Origin: Nocardia pseudobrasiliensis NBRC 108224
Lineage (GTDB): Bacteria > Actinomycetota > Actinomycetes > Mycobacteriales > Mycobacteriaceae
Reading direction: 5' to 3'
Assembly: GCF_001613105.1 (NCBI RefSeq)
Contig: NZ_BDBS01000029.1
Coordinates: 124,001 to 188,000, forward strand
Length of the DNA: 64,000 bases
The position numbers and the translations under genes are program-made. Below, piece after piece: positions 25,883 to 33,476 of this stretch (position 1 is the stretch's first letter; the number at the start of each line of letters is the position of its first letter). A model generated the notes under the pieces. The model had not been told where the DNA came from and did not search any database. It saw only the letters and a list, made by a program, of their open reading frames with translations.

Positions 25883-26293
25883 CTAGTCGCCGGATTTCAC
25901 CGGTACTTTCTTGCCGACCTGCTTCGGCTCGACGACCGGCATCGTGACCGTCAGGATGCCTTTCGCGTAGGTGGCGTCGATGTTTTCCTCCTGTGTGCCC
26001 TCCGGCAGCGTCATCGTGCGTGCGTAAGAGCCATAACCGAACTCGGACCGCCGCTTTTCCTCCGGCGCCTCGATGCGCTCGGCCTTGATCGTGAGCTTGC
26101 GGTCGTGTACAGAGACCTCGACGTCCTCGTCCGGGTCGACGCCGGGAAGCTCCGCACGCACGACGTAGTGGCCGTCGTCGATCAGATCCTCCACTCGTAG
26201 CGGATGGGTGCTGCGCACGGACATCTGCGTGAAACTGCTCCACAAATCGGCCAGCCAGGAACCCGGCTGACGGCGAACGGAAAGTGGACTCAT
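25883..26293 (-). CDS. Hsp20 / alpha-crystallin small heat shock protein, copy 1
   Basis: 136 residues. The alpha-crystallin domain (about 35-125) has RVEDLIDDGHYVVRAELPGV, VHDRKLTIKAERIE and the closing strand YAKGILTVTMPV; the C-terminus carries KVPVKSGD. HspX/Acr family, an ATP-independent holdase that forms oligomers. Start at 26293 with GGAGGAAAC; the frame stays open to 26413. Two DevR-like boxes lie about 200-240 bp upstream, leaving an unusually long leader. Confidence 0.93.
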   Translation of the reverse strand: MSPLSVRRQPGSWLADLWSSFTQMSVRSTHPLRVEDLIDDGHYVVRAELPGVDPDEDVEVSVHDRKLTIKAERIEAPEEKRRSEFGYGSYARTMTLPEGTQEENIDATYAKGILTVTMPVVEPKQVGKKVPVKSGD

Positions 26294-26495
26294 GTTTCCT
26301 CCATCATGAATAGCCTTATGACACATCACATTCCATGTATTTTGTTTGCCGAGTCGGCCATCCACGACGCCGAAATCCAAGTTCCTGCTGGGCCACTCGG
26401 ATCGCCTCGTCATTGCCTGGATTCACCGATGGCCGACCAGAGCCACTGTCCCGCTCCTGGGCCGCGTGCTACAGAGTCCACGGCCCCGCGTACCA

Positions 26496-26535
26496 AGGAC
26501 ATTGGTCCCTCGAGTCCGAGGGTCGCTGAAGTCCC
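26496..26535 (-). promoter_or_regulatory. paired DevR-like boxes upstream of hsp20 copy 1
   Basis: Reverse GGGAC-CAAT-GTCCT (26496-26509, near-perfect palindrome) and GGGAC-TTCA-GCGAC (26522-26535). No gene is supported in 26294-26777 between hsp20 and the hibernation-factor gene, so these most likely drive hsp20 through a leader of about 160 nt or more. Confidence 0.6.
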
Positions 26536-26777
26536 TGTCGCAGTACGCGCTCGGCCGCAGGTTATCGATCGAACTCTTTTCCGGCTCGGCCGGATGGGAG
26601 ACCATCCCCGGGTGGTGCGCGTGAGGGTTTTCGTCATGCCATCGAATCGCCGTGACACTCCGGCGGCTGTTCCTCTCCCGCAAGGCGATCAGGCCGGTCT
26701 TCCTGCCGCAGGACAGCGCGTCGACGACTGTCTGCGCCGCGACCAGGACGAAGAGCCGACGGGCACTGCTCAGACCA

Positions 26778-27578
26778 CTATGTTGCTGATGGCGTGATCA
26801 GCCCGTAGTGGCCGTCGTAACGGTGGTAGAGCACACAGCCGCGCTTGCGCTCCCGGTCGCGGAAGAACACGAAGGGCCAACCGGTCACCTCCAGCCGCGC
26901 GATGGCGTCCTCGACATCGAGCTCCGGCGCGGGGGCCGGGCTCACCGACACCGGAACCGCACCCTGGACAATCATGTGAGGCTGCGGAACCAGCTGAGCC
27001 AGGCGGTAACCGATGTCGGTGCGGTACAGCACGCTGTCGGTGCGACTGCCGGATTCGGTGAACAGATGAAAGCCGTAATCCATTGTCTCCATATCGAATG
27101 CCGCCTCGTCGCAGGTTTCATCGGCAAGCGCGAACGACTTGTGCCGCACCACCTCCCGCTGCTCCGACGGGCGCGGGAAATACGGTAACGGCACACGTGG
27201 GGTCTCGCCGTGGCGCCATTCGTGTGGCCCCGGACCGGGCCCGGCGCCTCGAACAGCCTCCCAGTGCCGCGACAGCCTTTCCAGGCGCGCCTTCAGTCGC
27301 GCCTCCAGCAGATCGATCGCCTCCCGGGTCGTGGCCGCGGCCACCTGCACCCGCACCCCGCGTCCGTCGAAGTTCACGTTCGCCTGCGCCACAATGGGTT
27401 TCTCCATAGCCGGGTCCCGGTGCCCGGTCAGGCGTACTCGCGCCGACAGCACCGGCTCGGACGCATATCCCAAAGCATGCGTGATCTTTTCGCGCGCATA
27501 TTCGGCTCCACCAGCCGACACATGATGTCCGATCGAGATCTGCACCAATGAATCCGGAGCCTTGGTCACCTTCCGCAT
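26778..27578 (-). CDS. ribosome hibernation-factor-like protein (Rv0079/HPF type)
   Basis: 266 residues. Residues 10-105 resemble the HPF/S30AE fold (VQISIGHHVSAGGAEYAREK, ANVNFDGRGVRVQVAAATTR, IDLLEARLKARLERLS). After a Pro-rich linker the C-terminal half has two related blocks, FALADETCDEAAFDMETMDY and EDAIARLEVTGWPFVFFRDR, as in S30AE C-terminal domains that dimerise ribosomes. M. tuberculosis Rv0079 (DosR-regulated) has this layout. Likely binds ribosomes during stasis. ATG at 27578 chosen by alignment with the S30AE start; AAAGGTGGA lies upstream. Confidence 0.85.
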   Translation of the reverse strand: MRKVTKAPDSLVQISIGHHVSAGGAEYAREKITHALGYASEPVLSARVRLTGHRDPAMEKPIVAQANVNFDGRGVRVQVAAATTREAIDLLEARLKARLERLSRHWEAVRGAGPGPGPHEWRHGETPRVPLPYFPRPSEQREVVRHKSFALADETCDEAAFDMETMDYGFHLFTESGSRTDSVLYRTDIGYRLAQLVPQPHMIVQGAVPVSVSPAPAPELDVEDAIARLEVTGWPFVFFRDRERKRGCVLYHRYDGHYGLITPSAT

Positions 27579-27696
27579 GGCTGTTCCACCTTTCGCCTCA
27601 CAAGGACTGGCATCACCGCAATCGAATGTTGCGCTGGCCGTTGTCGATCGCCTGTATCGATCGGTAACGCGATAGCACGTGGATTTCCGCAGGGGG

Positions 27697-27795
27697 CAGT
27701 CCCCCGAACCCGCATCAGGACGCGTTCGCGCTGGTGCACAATCGAATCCAGCGCAGGCTCCTCGATGTGTCGTCGCAGCATCGGCGACAATTCGA
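27697..27795 (-). pseudogene. fragment related to the 24855 zinc-ribbon-like gene
   Basis: A reverse frame reads LSPMLRRHIEEPALDSIVHQ then RERVLMRVRG, matching LSAPDRRRMAERAVESIVHQ and DEKVLVQVRC of the 24475-24855 protein. Only about 33 codons survive, without a start. The rest of 27579-28110 holds nothing recognisable. Confidence 0.55.
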
Positions 27796-28110
27796 AGGTA
27801 CTGGCCGTCGCTCGACATAGGCCGATCGCCCACGCGTGTAGTGCTGACCCGACCGCACGAACGTTGTCGGGCCGTGTCCGTTCAGCGCCGCACTGCTCGA
27901 GGAACGATGACTTTCGTCCCCCGTATTCGAGAACTTGGCCTCTTATGGAACAACCCCGCGCGTTGCGACACTGAGAAGGCTCGCTCGAGGCGCCGGACAG
28001 GTGACTGAGGCCTACGGGCCTGGTTTGACCTATCGCCCTAAGACGGGGTGTCCGACCTCGGGCGGGCCCCTGCATGTCGCGCCCGGTATCGAAACTACGC
28101 CGTGCCGTAG

Positions 28111-28395
28111 TCACAGCATGTCCTGCAGTGTCCACCCATCGCCTTCGGACAGTCCGAGTTTCCGGGCTTTCAGCAATGGCGACTGTGCCGCAGCTTCGGT
28201 CAGGTGACGGTCCACCGCCTCACAAGCGATGTTCACGCCGCCACCTGGCGGTCCTGCGAAATCTAGTCTCGCTGCGTCCCAGCTGAATTCCCGCCGCGCC
28301 ATCTCGTGATGGGAGAGGTTGGCCGCGGCTCGTTCCCGAGGCGACTTCTCGATCGGCTTCCAGCGATCGGAGCAGCCGACGCTGTTGTTCGTCAT
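28111..28395 (-). pseudogene. acetyl-CoA synthetase N-terminal remnant
   Basis: A 94-codon frame contains REFSWDAARLDFAGPPGGGV then NIACEAVDRHLTEAA, the conserved N-terminal segment of acetyl-CoA/acyl-CoA synthetases (W...LPGG-LNIAHEAVDRH). The sequence after this and the whole AMP-binding domain are missing. Remnant of a lost gene. Confidence 0.55.
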
Positions 28396-28518
28396 GTCTG
28401 TTCACACAGCTGGGACGTCACGCCATCGGTCGGTAATTGGGGGCTCGAGACAGTTTCTGCCGGAGCCCTGTGCTGCTTGGGCCGACTTCATGATCTGTTC
28501 GAGCGGTCGTGTCGAAGG

Positions 28519-28628
28519 ATCTGCCCGAGTACGGCAACCCCGTCTTTACGACGATAGGCCGATCAGTCGAATACCTCCTGCGTCGGCCGAGTCCGCCATC
28601 TCGGGCAGATCACCGGGTTTCCCCGGCA
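28519..28628 (+). repeat. structured repeat element, copy B
   Basis: TCTGCCCGAGTACGGCAACC at the start pairs with CTCGGGCAGA about 80 bp on and is followed by ACCGGGTTTCCCCGGC, identical over this end to copy A (20801-20908). Reading frames are not conserved between copies, which argues for a non-coding element. Confidence 0.6.
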
Positions 28629-28781
28629 CATCGAGCATCTCACGCCCGAGCCCCGCTACGCAGGGGTCCGAGGTCCGTACCTCGACATTCGAAAGTCACC
28701 GCACCACAGGGCGTTCCACGAGCGGGCAACGACGCCGAATTCCTCTGCCGCTGGTCTCGGCACGAGAGGCCCTGCGTCCTG

Positions 28782-28795
28782 GGGACATAGGTCAC
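28782..28795 (+). promoter_or_regulatory. DevR-like box, distal
   Basis: GGGAC-ATAG-GTCAC, 450 bp upstream of PRT-DLH copy 2 and not next to any other supported start. Confidence 0.4.
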
Positions 28796-29134
28796 ACATC
28801 GCGAGTAGTCCCCGTCCCTATCGGGAAATCCCCGGCGGGAGCAGGCTGGGTCGAATACCGTCGGGCACACTCCGCTGGCACGGCCGGACCCGACGCCGTT
28901 GCGGTCGTGACCCTCAGGGAGTCGAAGAAGCACCTAGCGAACCACGCCGAGCAACAATCCGCCTGCCCGCCGGTGTCCGGTATAGAAGTGCGGCTGTCGA
29001 CGCGTACGTGAGAGTGACATTGCACGCGGTCCCGTCGTCCACGATGGGACACCGGCGCTGCTGCGGATACCGACCGCCCGTCGGAGTCTTGTTGTGGCCC
29101 ATGTGCATTTGCCCGGGGAAGTCGGCCGGAGGCA

Positions 29135-29148
29135 GGGACTATCGTCCT
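29135..29148 (+). promoter_or_regulatory. DevR-like box upstream of PRT-DLH 2
   Basis: GGGAC-TATC-GTCCT, one of the best matches to the GGGAC-N4-GTCCC pattern in the window, 84 bp before the ATG of the PRT-DLH/prs/archease operon. Confidence 0.65.
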
Positions 29149-29231
29149 CGGCGTCGATGACAACCGCATCTGTCCGCGACGGCCGAAGACCTCGAATCTG
29201 GAGATGGTCAGTCGCAGTAGGAGGGGTTCCC

Positions 29232-30584
29232 ATGCTGTTTCACGATCGCAGCGACGCCGGTCACCGGCTCGCAGTCCGTCTGCAATCTCTGCTCGGCGAG
29301 GACGTCGTCGTCGTCGGCCTGCCTCGCGGCGGTGTGCCGGTCGCCTACGAGGTCGCCCGCGCGTTGGGCGCACCGTTGGATGTGCTCGTGGTGCGTAAAC
29401 TCGGCGTGCCGTACCAGCCGGAGCTGGCATTCGGGGCCATCGGCGAAGACGGTGTCCGCGTCCTCAACCAGCGGGTCGTGCAGGAGATCGGGCTCGCCGA
29501 CGGGGATATGGATTCGGTGGAGTCGCGTGAGCGCGAAGAGCTTTCCCGCCGGGTCGAGCTGTACCGGCGCGGCCGTGCCCGAATTCCGGTGCGCGGGCGC
29601 ACCGTGGTGATCGTCGACGACGGCATCGCCACCGGAGCCACCGCCCGCGCAGCCTGTCGAGTCGCCCGGGCACTAGGAGCGGCTCGGGTGGTCCTCGCCG
29701 TCCCGGTCGCCTCCCGCCAGGCGCTGGCCTCGCTGGGGCCGGAGGCCGACGAACTGATCTGCCTCGAAACTCCGAGGTGGTTCTTCGCAGTCGGCCAGTG
29801 GTATCGCCACTTCACTCAGACCAGCGACGACGAGGTCACCGACCTGCTCCGGCAGGCCGCTGCCGCTGTCCCCGAGCCGCGGTACACGAGCCCGGGAGAT
29901 CCACCGTTGCGCGACGATGAGGTACGGGTGGTCCTCGGCGATCTCGAACTGTCCGGTCATCTCACCATCCCCGAAAACCCCACCGGGATGGTCATCTTCG
30001 CCCACGGCAGCGGCAGCAGCCGCCACAGCCCCCGCAACCGCTACGTCGCCGCCGAACTCAACCAGGCGGGCCTGGGCACCCTGCTGTTCGATCTACTCAC
30101 TCCCAGCGAAGAACTCCACCGCGCCAACGTCTTCGACATCGAACTGCTGTCCGACCGGCTCGTCGAGGTCACCACCTGGCTGACCCGCCAACCACACGCG
30201 ACGGGACTGCCGATCGGCTACTTCGGCGCCAGCACCGGCGCCGCCGCCGCGCTGCAAGCCGCCGCCGACCCACGCGTGCGGATCGCCGCAGTGGTCTCCC
30301 GGGGCGGCCGCCCCGATCTCGCCGATGCCGATCTGTCCGCGGTCCGGGCGCCGACACTGCTGATCGTCGGTGGCCGCGACCAAGCGGTGCTGGAACTGAA
30401 TCGCTTCGCGCAGCGGGCCATGTCGTGCGAGAACCACCTCGAGGTGGTACCCGGTGCCACCCACCTGTTCGCCGAACCCGGCGCCCTGGAACAGGTCGCC
30501 GCCCTGGCCCGCGGCTGGTTCCTCGCTCACCTGGCACCGACCACCACCGGCCCACGCACTGGGAAGGACGCCGGACGATCATGA
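29232..30584 (+). CDS. phosphoribosyltransferase-dienelactone hydrolase fusion, copy 2
   Basis: 450 residues, same layout as copy 1: phosphoribosyltransferase 1-215 (MLFHDRSDAGHRLAVRLQ, VVRKLGVPYQPELAFGAIG, PRPP loop VIVDDGIATGATA) and hydrolase about 230-440 (VIFAHGSGSSRHSPRNRYVA, GYFGASTGAAAAL, APTLLIVGGRDQ, VPGATHLFAEPGA with the expected His). All motifs intact. AGGAGGGG precedes the ATG at 29232. It is the first gene of an operon with a PRPP synthetase (ATGA overlap) and an archease, which suggests that PRPP is the substrate of its transferase half. Confidence 0.93.
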   Translation: MLFHDRSDAGHRLAVRLQSLLGEDVVVVGLPRGGVPVAYEVARALGAPLDVLVVRKLGVPYQPELAFGAIGEDGVRVLNQRVVQEIGLADGDMDSVESREREELSRRVELYRRGRARIPVRGRTVVIVDDGIATGATARAACRVARALGAARVVLAVPVASRQALASLGPEADELICLETPRWFFAVGQWYRHFTQTSDDEVTDLLRQAAAAVPEPRYTSPGDPPLRDDEVRVVLGDLELSGHLTIPENPTGMVIFAHGSGSSRHSPRNRYVAAELNQAGLGTLLFDLLTPSEELHRANVFDIELLSDRLVEVTTWLTRQPHATGLPIGYFGASTGAAAALQAAADPRVRIAAVVSRGGRPDLADADLSAVRAPTLLIVGGRDQAVLELNRFAQRAMSCENHLEVVPGATHLFAEPGALEQVAALARGWFLAHLAPTTTGPRTGKDAGRS

Positions 30585-31510
30585 CCACGCTGCGTATCGT
30601 GTCCGGCAGCGCCAACCCCGGCTTGACCGCAGCCGTCACAAACTATCTGGGTGCCGGACCAACCGTCAGCACGCTACAGCGCTTCCCCGACGGCGAGCTG
30701 CGCCCAACCGTCGAAAATGTCTGCGGCAGTGACGTCTACGTCGTGCAGCCGACCGCCCCGCCGGTCAACGACCACCTCGTCGAGCTCCTGCTGCTACTCG
30801 ATGCCTGCCGACGCACTCGCGCCGCCCGCATCACCGCGGTCGTACCGTATTTCGGATACGCTCGCCAAGACCATCGCAGCGCCGAGGGCGAGCCCCTCGC
30901 CGCCCGTGTGGTCGCCGACATGATCGCCCACGCCGGCGCCGACCGGCTGATCGTCGTCGACCCGCACACCGCCACGCTGGAACGGATGTGCCCGATCCCG
31001 GTCCAGACACTGACCGCAATACCGATCCTGGCGCAGGAGATCGCGCTGTCCGAAAGGGTGGTCGTCGCCCCGGACGAGGGTGCGGTCAAACTCGCCGAAC
31101 GGTATGCGGCCAAGTCCCGCGACTCCCTCGCCGTGGTACGCAAGCAACGCGAAACCGGTGCCACGGTCAGCGCATTCGACGTGGTCGGCGATGTCCGGAA
31201 CCGGCTGACCGTCATCGTCGATGACATGATCAGCACGGGCGCCACGATCGAAACCGCGGTCGGGCTGCTCCGCTTGCACGACGCGGCACCCGACATCATC
31301 GTTGCCGCCACCCACGGCGTGTTCACTCACGGTGCCCTCGGCCGCCTACGAGCGCTCGGCCTGCACCGCCTAATCGTCACCGACACCATCCACCACCCCG
31401 ATCCATCACCCCCGATCCAGGTCTGCTCGATCGCCCCGATGCTCGCCGAGGCCATCGCGCGGCTGCACGCAAACCAGCCCATGCTCACCGTGCCGGCCCC
31501 AGCACGATGA
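30581..31510 (+). CDS. prs: ribose-phosphate pyrophosphokinase (PRPP synthetase) paralogue
   Basis: 309 residues, homologous to Prs: IVSGSANPGLTAAV at the start, FPDGELRPTVENVCGSDVYV, VVPYFGYARQDHRSAEGEPL (ATP-binding region), VVDPHTATLERM, and the ribose-5-phosphate/PRPP loop VIVDDMISTGATI. It makes PRPP from ribose 5-phosphate and ATP. The catalytic flexible loop differs from the housekeeping type (VVRKQRETGATVSAFDVVGD), so kinetic or allosteric behaviour may differ. ATGA overlaps on both sides (with PRT-DLH 2 and the archease) show tight coupling. Confidence 0.92.
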   Translation: MTTLRIVSGSANPGLTAAVTNYLGAGPTVSTLQRFPDGELRPTVENVCGSDVYVVQPTAPPVNDHLVELLLLLDACRRTRAARITAVVPYFGYARQDHRSAEGEPLAARVVADMIAHAGADRLIVVDPHTATLERMCPIPVQTLTAIPILAQEIALSERVVVAPDEGAVKLAERYAAKSRDSLAVVRKQRETGATVSAFDVVGDVRNRLTVIVDDMISTGATIETAVGLLRLHDAAPDIIVAATHGVFTHGALGRLRALGLHRLIVTDTIHHPDPSPPIQVCSIAPMLAEAIARLHANQPMLTVPAPAR

Positions 31511-31929
31511 GCCTGGCCGATACCTGGCATAGGCTGGTCCCGCACTCCGCCGGTCTGAGGATCGAGGCCTGGGCGCCGGGCCGGGAACATTGTCTCGCCG
31601 AGGCCGTGGCCGGACTGGTGGACAGCTTTCTCGGCCGCCCGCTTCCCCGACCGGAGGTCGGCGTCGAATGGGATCTTCCAGCAGACCGCGAGGAGAACAT
31701 GCTGGTACGCCTGCTCGAGGAGGCCATCTACCAGATCGATGTCTTCGGCCGGGCCCCGGTGGCCGCCACCGTCGAGGCCACATCCAGCGGCCTGCATGTC
31801 CGGTTCGATATGGCCGACCTCGAGCACACCGAACCCTGCGGCCCGGCGCCCAAGGCGGTGTTGCTGCACCTGTTACGGTTCGCCCCCGACACCCACGGCT
31901 GGAACTGCGCCGTCACTATCGACGTCTGA
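31507..31929 (+). CDS. archease, copy 1
   Basis: 140 residues. Archease pattern: HSAGLRIEAWAPGREHCLAE, AVAGLVDSF, a central ENMLVRLLEEAIYQIDVFGR, and the end GWNCAVTIDV. Archeases activate the RNA ligase RtcB. In copy 2 and most archeases the segment before the end reads KAVSLHDIRL; here it is KAVLLHLLRF, so the conserved Asp is missing. ATGA overlap with prs. This copy sits with PRPP genes, whereas copy 2 is with rtcB. Confidence 0.85.
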   Translation: MSLADTWHRLVPHSAGLRIEAWAPGREHCLAEAVAGLVDSFLGRPLPRPEVGVEWDLPADREENMLVRLLEEAIYQIDVFGRAPVAATVEATSSGLHVRFDMADLEHTEPCGPAPKAVLLHLLRFAPDTHGWNCAVTIDV

Positions 31930-31973
31930 GCATCGAGAACACTTGCACAGCCGACAGTATCGGAGAGCCCGAT

Positions 31974-32676
31974 CTACCTCATGGGGTCGTTCGTCTCGGC
32001 TTCGACGACCTGGTCGCCGGAGTCCGGGTGTTGTCTGGATTCGATGAGGAGTTCGCTGCGCACATCGACGACACCTTTCACACCCGAGGTGAGAGCGATG
32101 AGGATATCGATCATGATCGGGTGCGGCACCGTTCCGAACAGCGTGACCACACCGTGACACACCTCGACCGAGACCTGCGACTTCTCGGCCGGATCGCCCT
32201 CTCCAGGATCTGGGATCGGAGGTCGGGGGCCAACTCTGCGTCGGTGCGCAGATGCACCGACAATATGTCCTTACGGCTGACGATGCCCACCAGCTCACCG
32301 TCGGCATCGACCATCGGGAGCCGTTTCACACCGCGCTGGCCACCGTCGCCGCAGCCGCGGTGAGTCCGGCGTCCGGAGCAACCGACACCACCGGTGCGTT
32401 CATTACCTCTGTCGCCGTTCTGGTCACACCTCTACGAGCGAATGCTCGGCGCCACAATAGATCCCACATCGTCGCGCCGACAATCCCGCCCGTCAGGGCC
32501 TGCCTGCCCATCAGATCGGCTTCGGTGACCATCCCCACGACATGCCGTTGCGGATCGAGCACCGGAACACCGCTGATACGGTGTTCGGCCACGATGCCCA
32601 CGATGTCCCGAAACGGCGTATCCGCCTGCACCACCACATCGCGGGTCATCACATCAGCGACTGTCTTATGCTTCAC
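31974..32676 (-). pseudogene. CBS-CBS-BON protein, copy 2, with two frameshifts
   Basis: From a GTG at 32676: VKHKTVADVMTRDVVVQADT through VVGMVTEADLMGRQALTGGI and CBS 2 start. The frame then changes near 32330 to KRLPMVDADGELVGIVSRKD and again near 32190 to VSVEVCHGVVTLFGTV with the BON end GVKGVVDVRSELLIES, stopping at 31974. All domains are present but in three frames. Either a recent pseudogene or sequence errors. Confidence 0.75.
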
Positions 32677-32760
32677 GACCTGCCCATCCCGCCGAATCCC
32701 ACCGTCGTGCCACCGAGATCCCGAACGTCTCAGCGGCACGCAGAACTGCCCGCTCCGTGA

Positions 32761-33042
32761 TCAACTCGCCACCTCGAGAGAGCGGCGGCGCGTCCGGTCG
32801 GCGAATGCGTCTGCGGCCCAGCTGAACTCGACGCCAACAGTGAACCAGCCTCGGTTTGCCGAGTAGGAGATGTCGAGTTCGCGGTCGACCCTTTCGGGCA
32901 CCGCGATGTGTCCGGGGGCTCCGAGCCCGCCGTAACCGAGGTCGTGACCGGTCTCGAGTTGCTCGGCGATACGACGCAGCTCGGTCGCCAACTGCGCGCG
33001 GGTGATGCTGCGATGGTCTCGATAGATTCTCTGGTTCGACAT
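32761..33042 (-). CDS. amphi-Trp domain protein
   Basis: 93 residues: SITRAQLATELRRIAEQLET, then GHIAVPERVDRELDISYSAN and GWFTVGVEFSW. This is the amphi-Trp layout (short helix followed by amphipathic strands ending in a Trp). Function of the family unknown. Start ATG at 33042, with only a weak ribosome binding site; the longer frame to 33183 has none. Confidence 0.7.
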   Translation of the reverse strand: MSNQRIYRDHRSITRAQLATELRRIAEQLETGHDLGYGGLGAPGHIAVPERVDRELDISYSANRGWFTVGVEFSWAADAFADRTRRRSLEVAS

Positions 33043-33476
33043 GGTTCTCAGCAGACAACACCGACCACGGCGACGGCCAGAGTCCAAATGCCCGGGTCCG
33101 GGCGCACAAGCCCGCAGACATACTGTCGAGGCCATTTCCCACGGTGTCTCACTCGTGTGCGCCGATACCGACGTGCATCGCATGCTGAACCGTCGGGTTT
33201 GGTTCTCGCATCCGACCTTTCATTGCTGGTTCACATCGCACGATGCAGGTTCCGAGAATCTCGGCATCCCGGCCGGAACCCATTTCATCTTCGGTCGAAG
33301 ATGAAATAATTGAGCGTTGAAGGCATTTCGTGCCAGGGCCTTCCCTTCACCGGCTGCAGTGCTGCGACGGCAGATTGGCGTCCGATCGACGGAGCGTCCC
33401 CCTCCATCCGAGAGGATGCGACACCAGTGGGTGCTGCGGTATGCAGCACGAGAACTCAGCGAAGGGGACAGCACCG
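33043..33476. other. divergent intergenic region with a 26-bp palindrome
   Basis: Between the amphi-Trp and DevS-like genes. No gene supported and no good DevR-like box. At 33282-33307 ATTTCATCTTCG and CGAAGATGAAAT form two perfect 12-bp arms with a 2-bp centre, the size and symmetry of a dimer-binding operator. Confidence 0.55.

Larger units (their letters stand above)
28396..29231. other. long intergenic region carrying repeat copy B and DevR-like boxes
   Basis: Apart from the repeat (28519-28628) and the boxes at 28782 and 29135 I see no supported gene in these 836 bp; the ORFs lack ribosome binding sites and domain signals. Confidence 0.5.
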
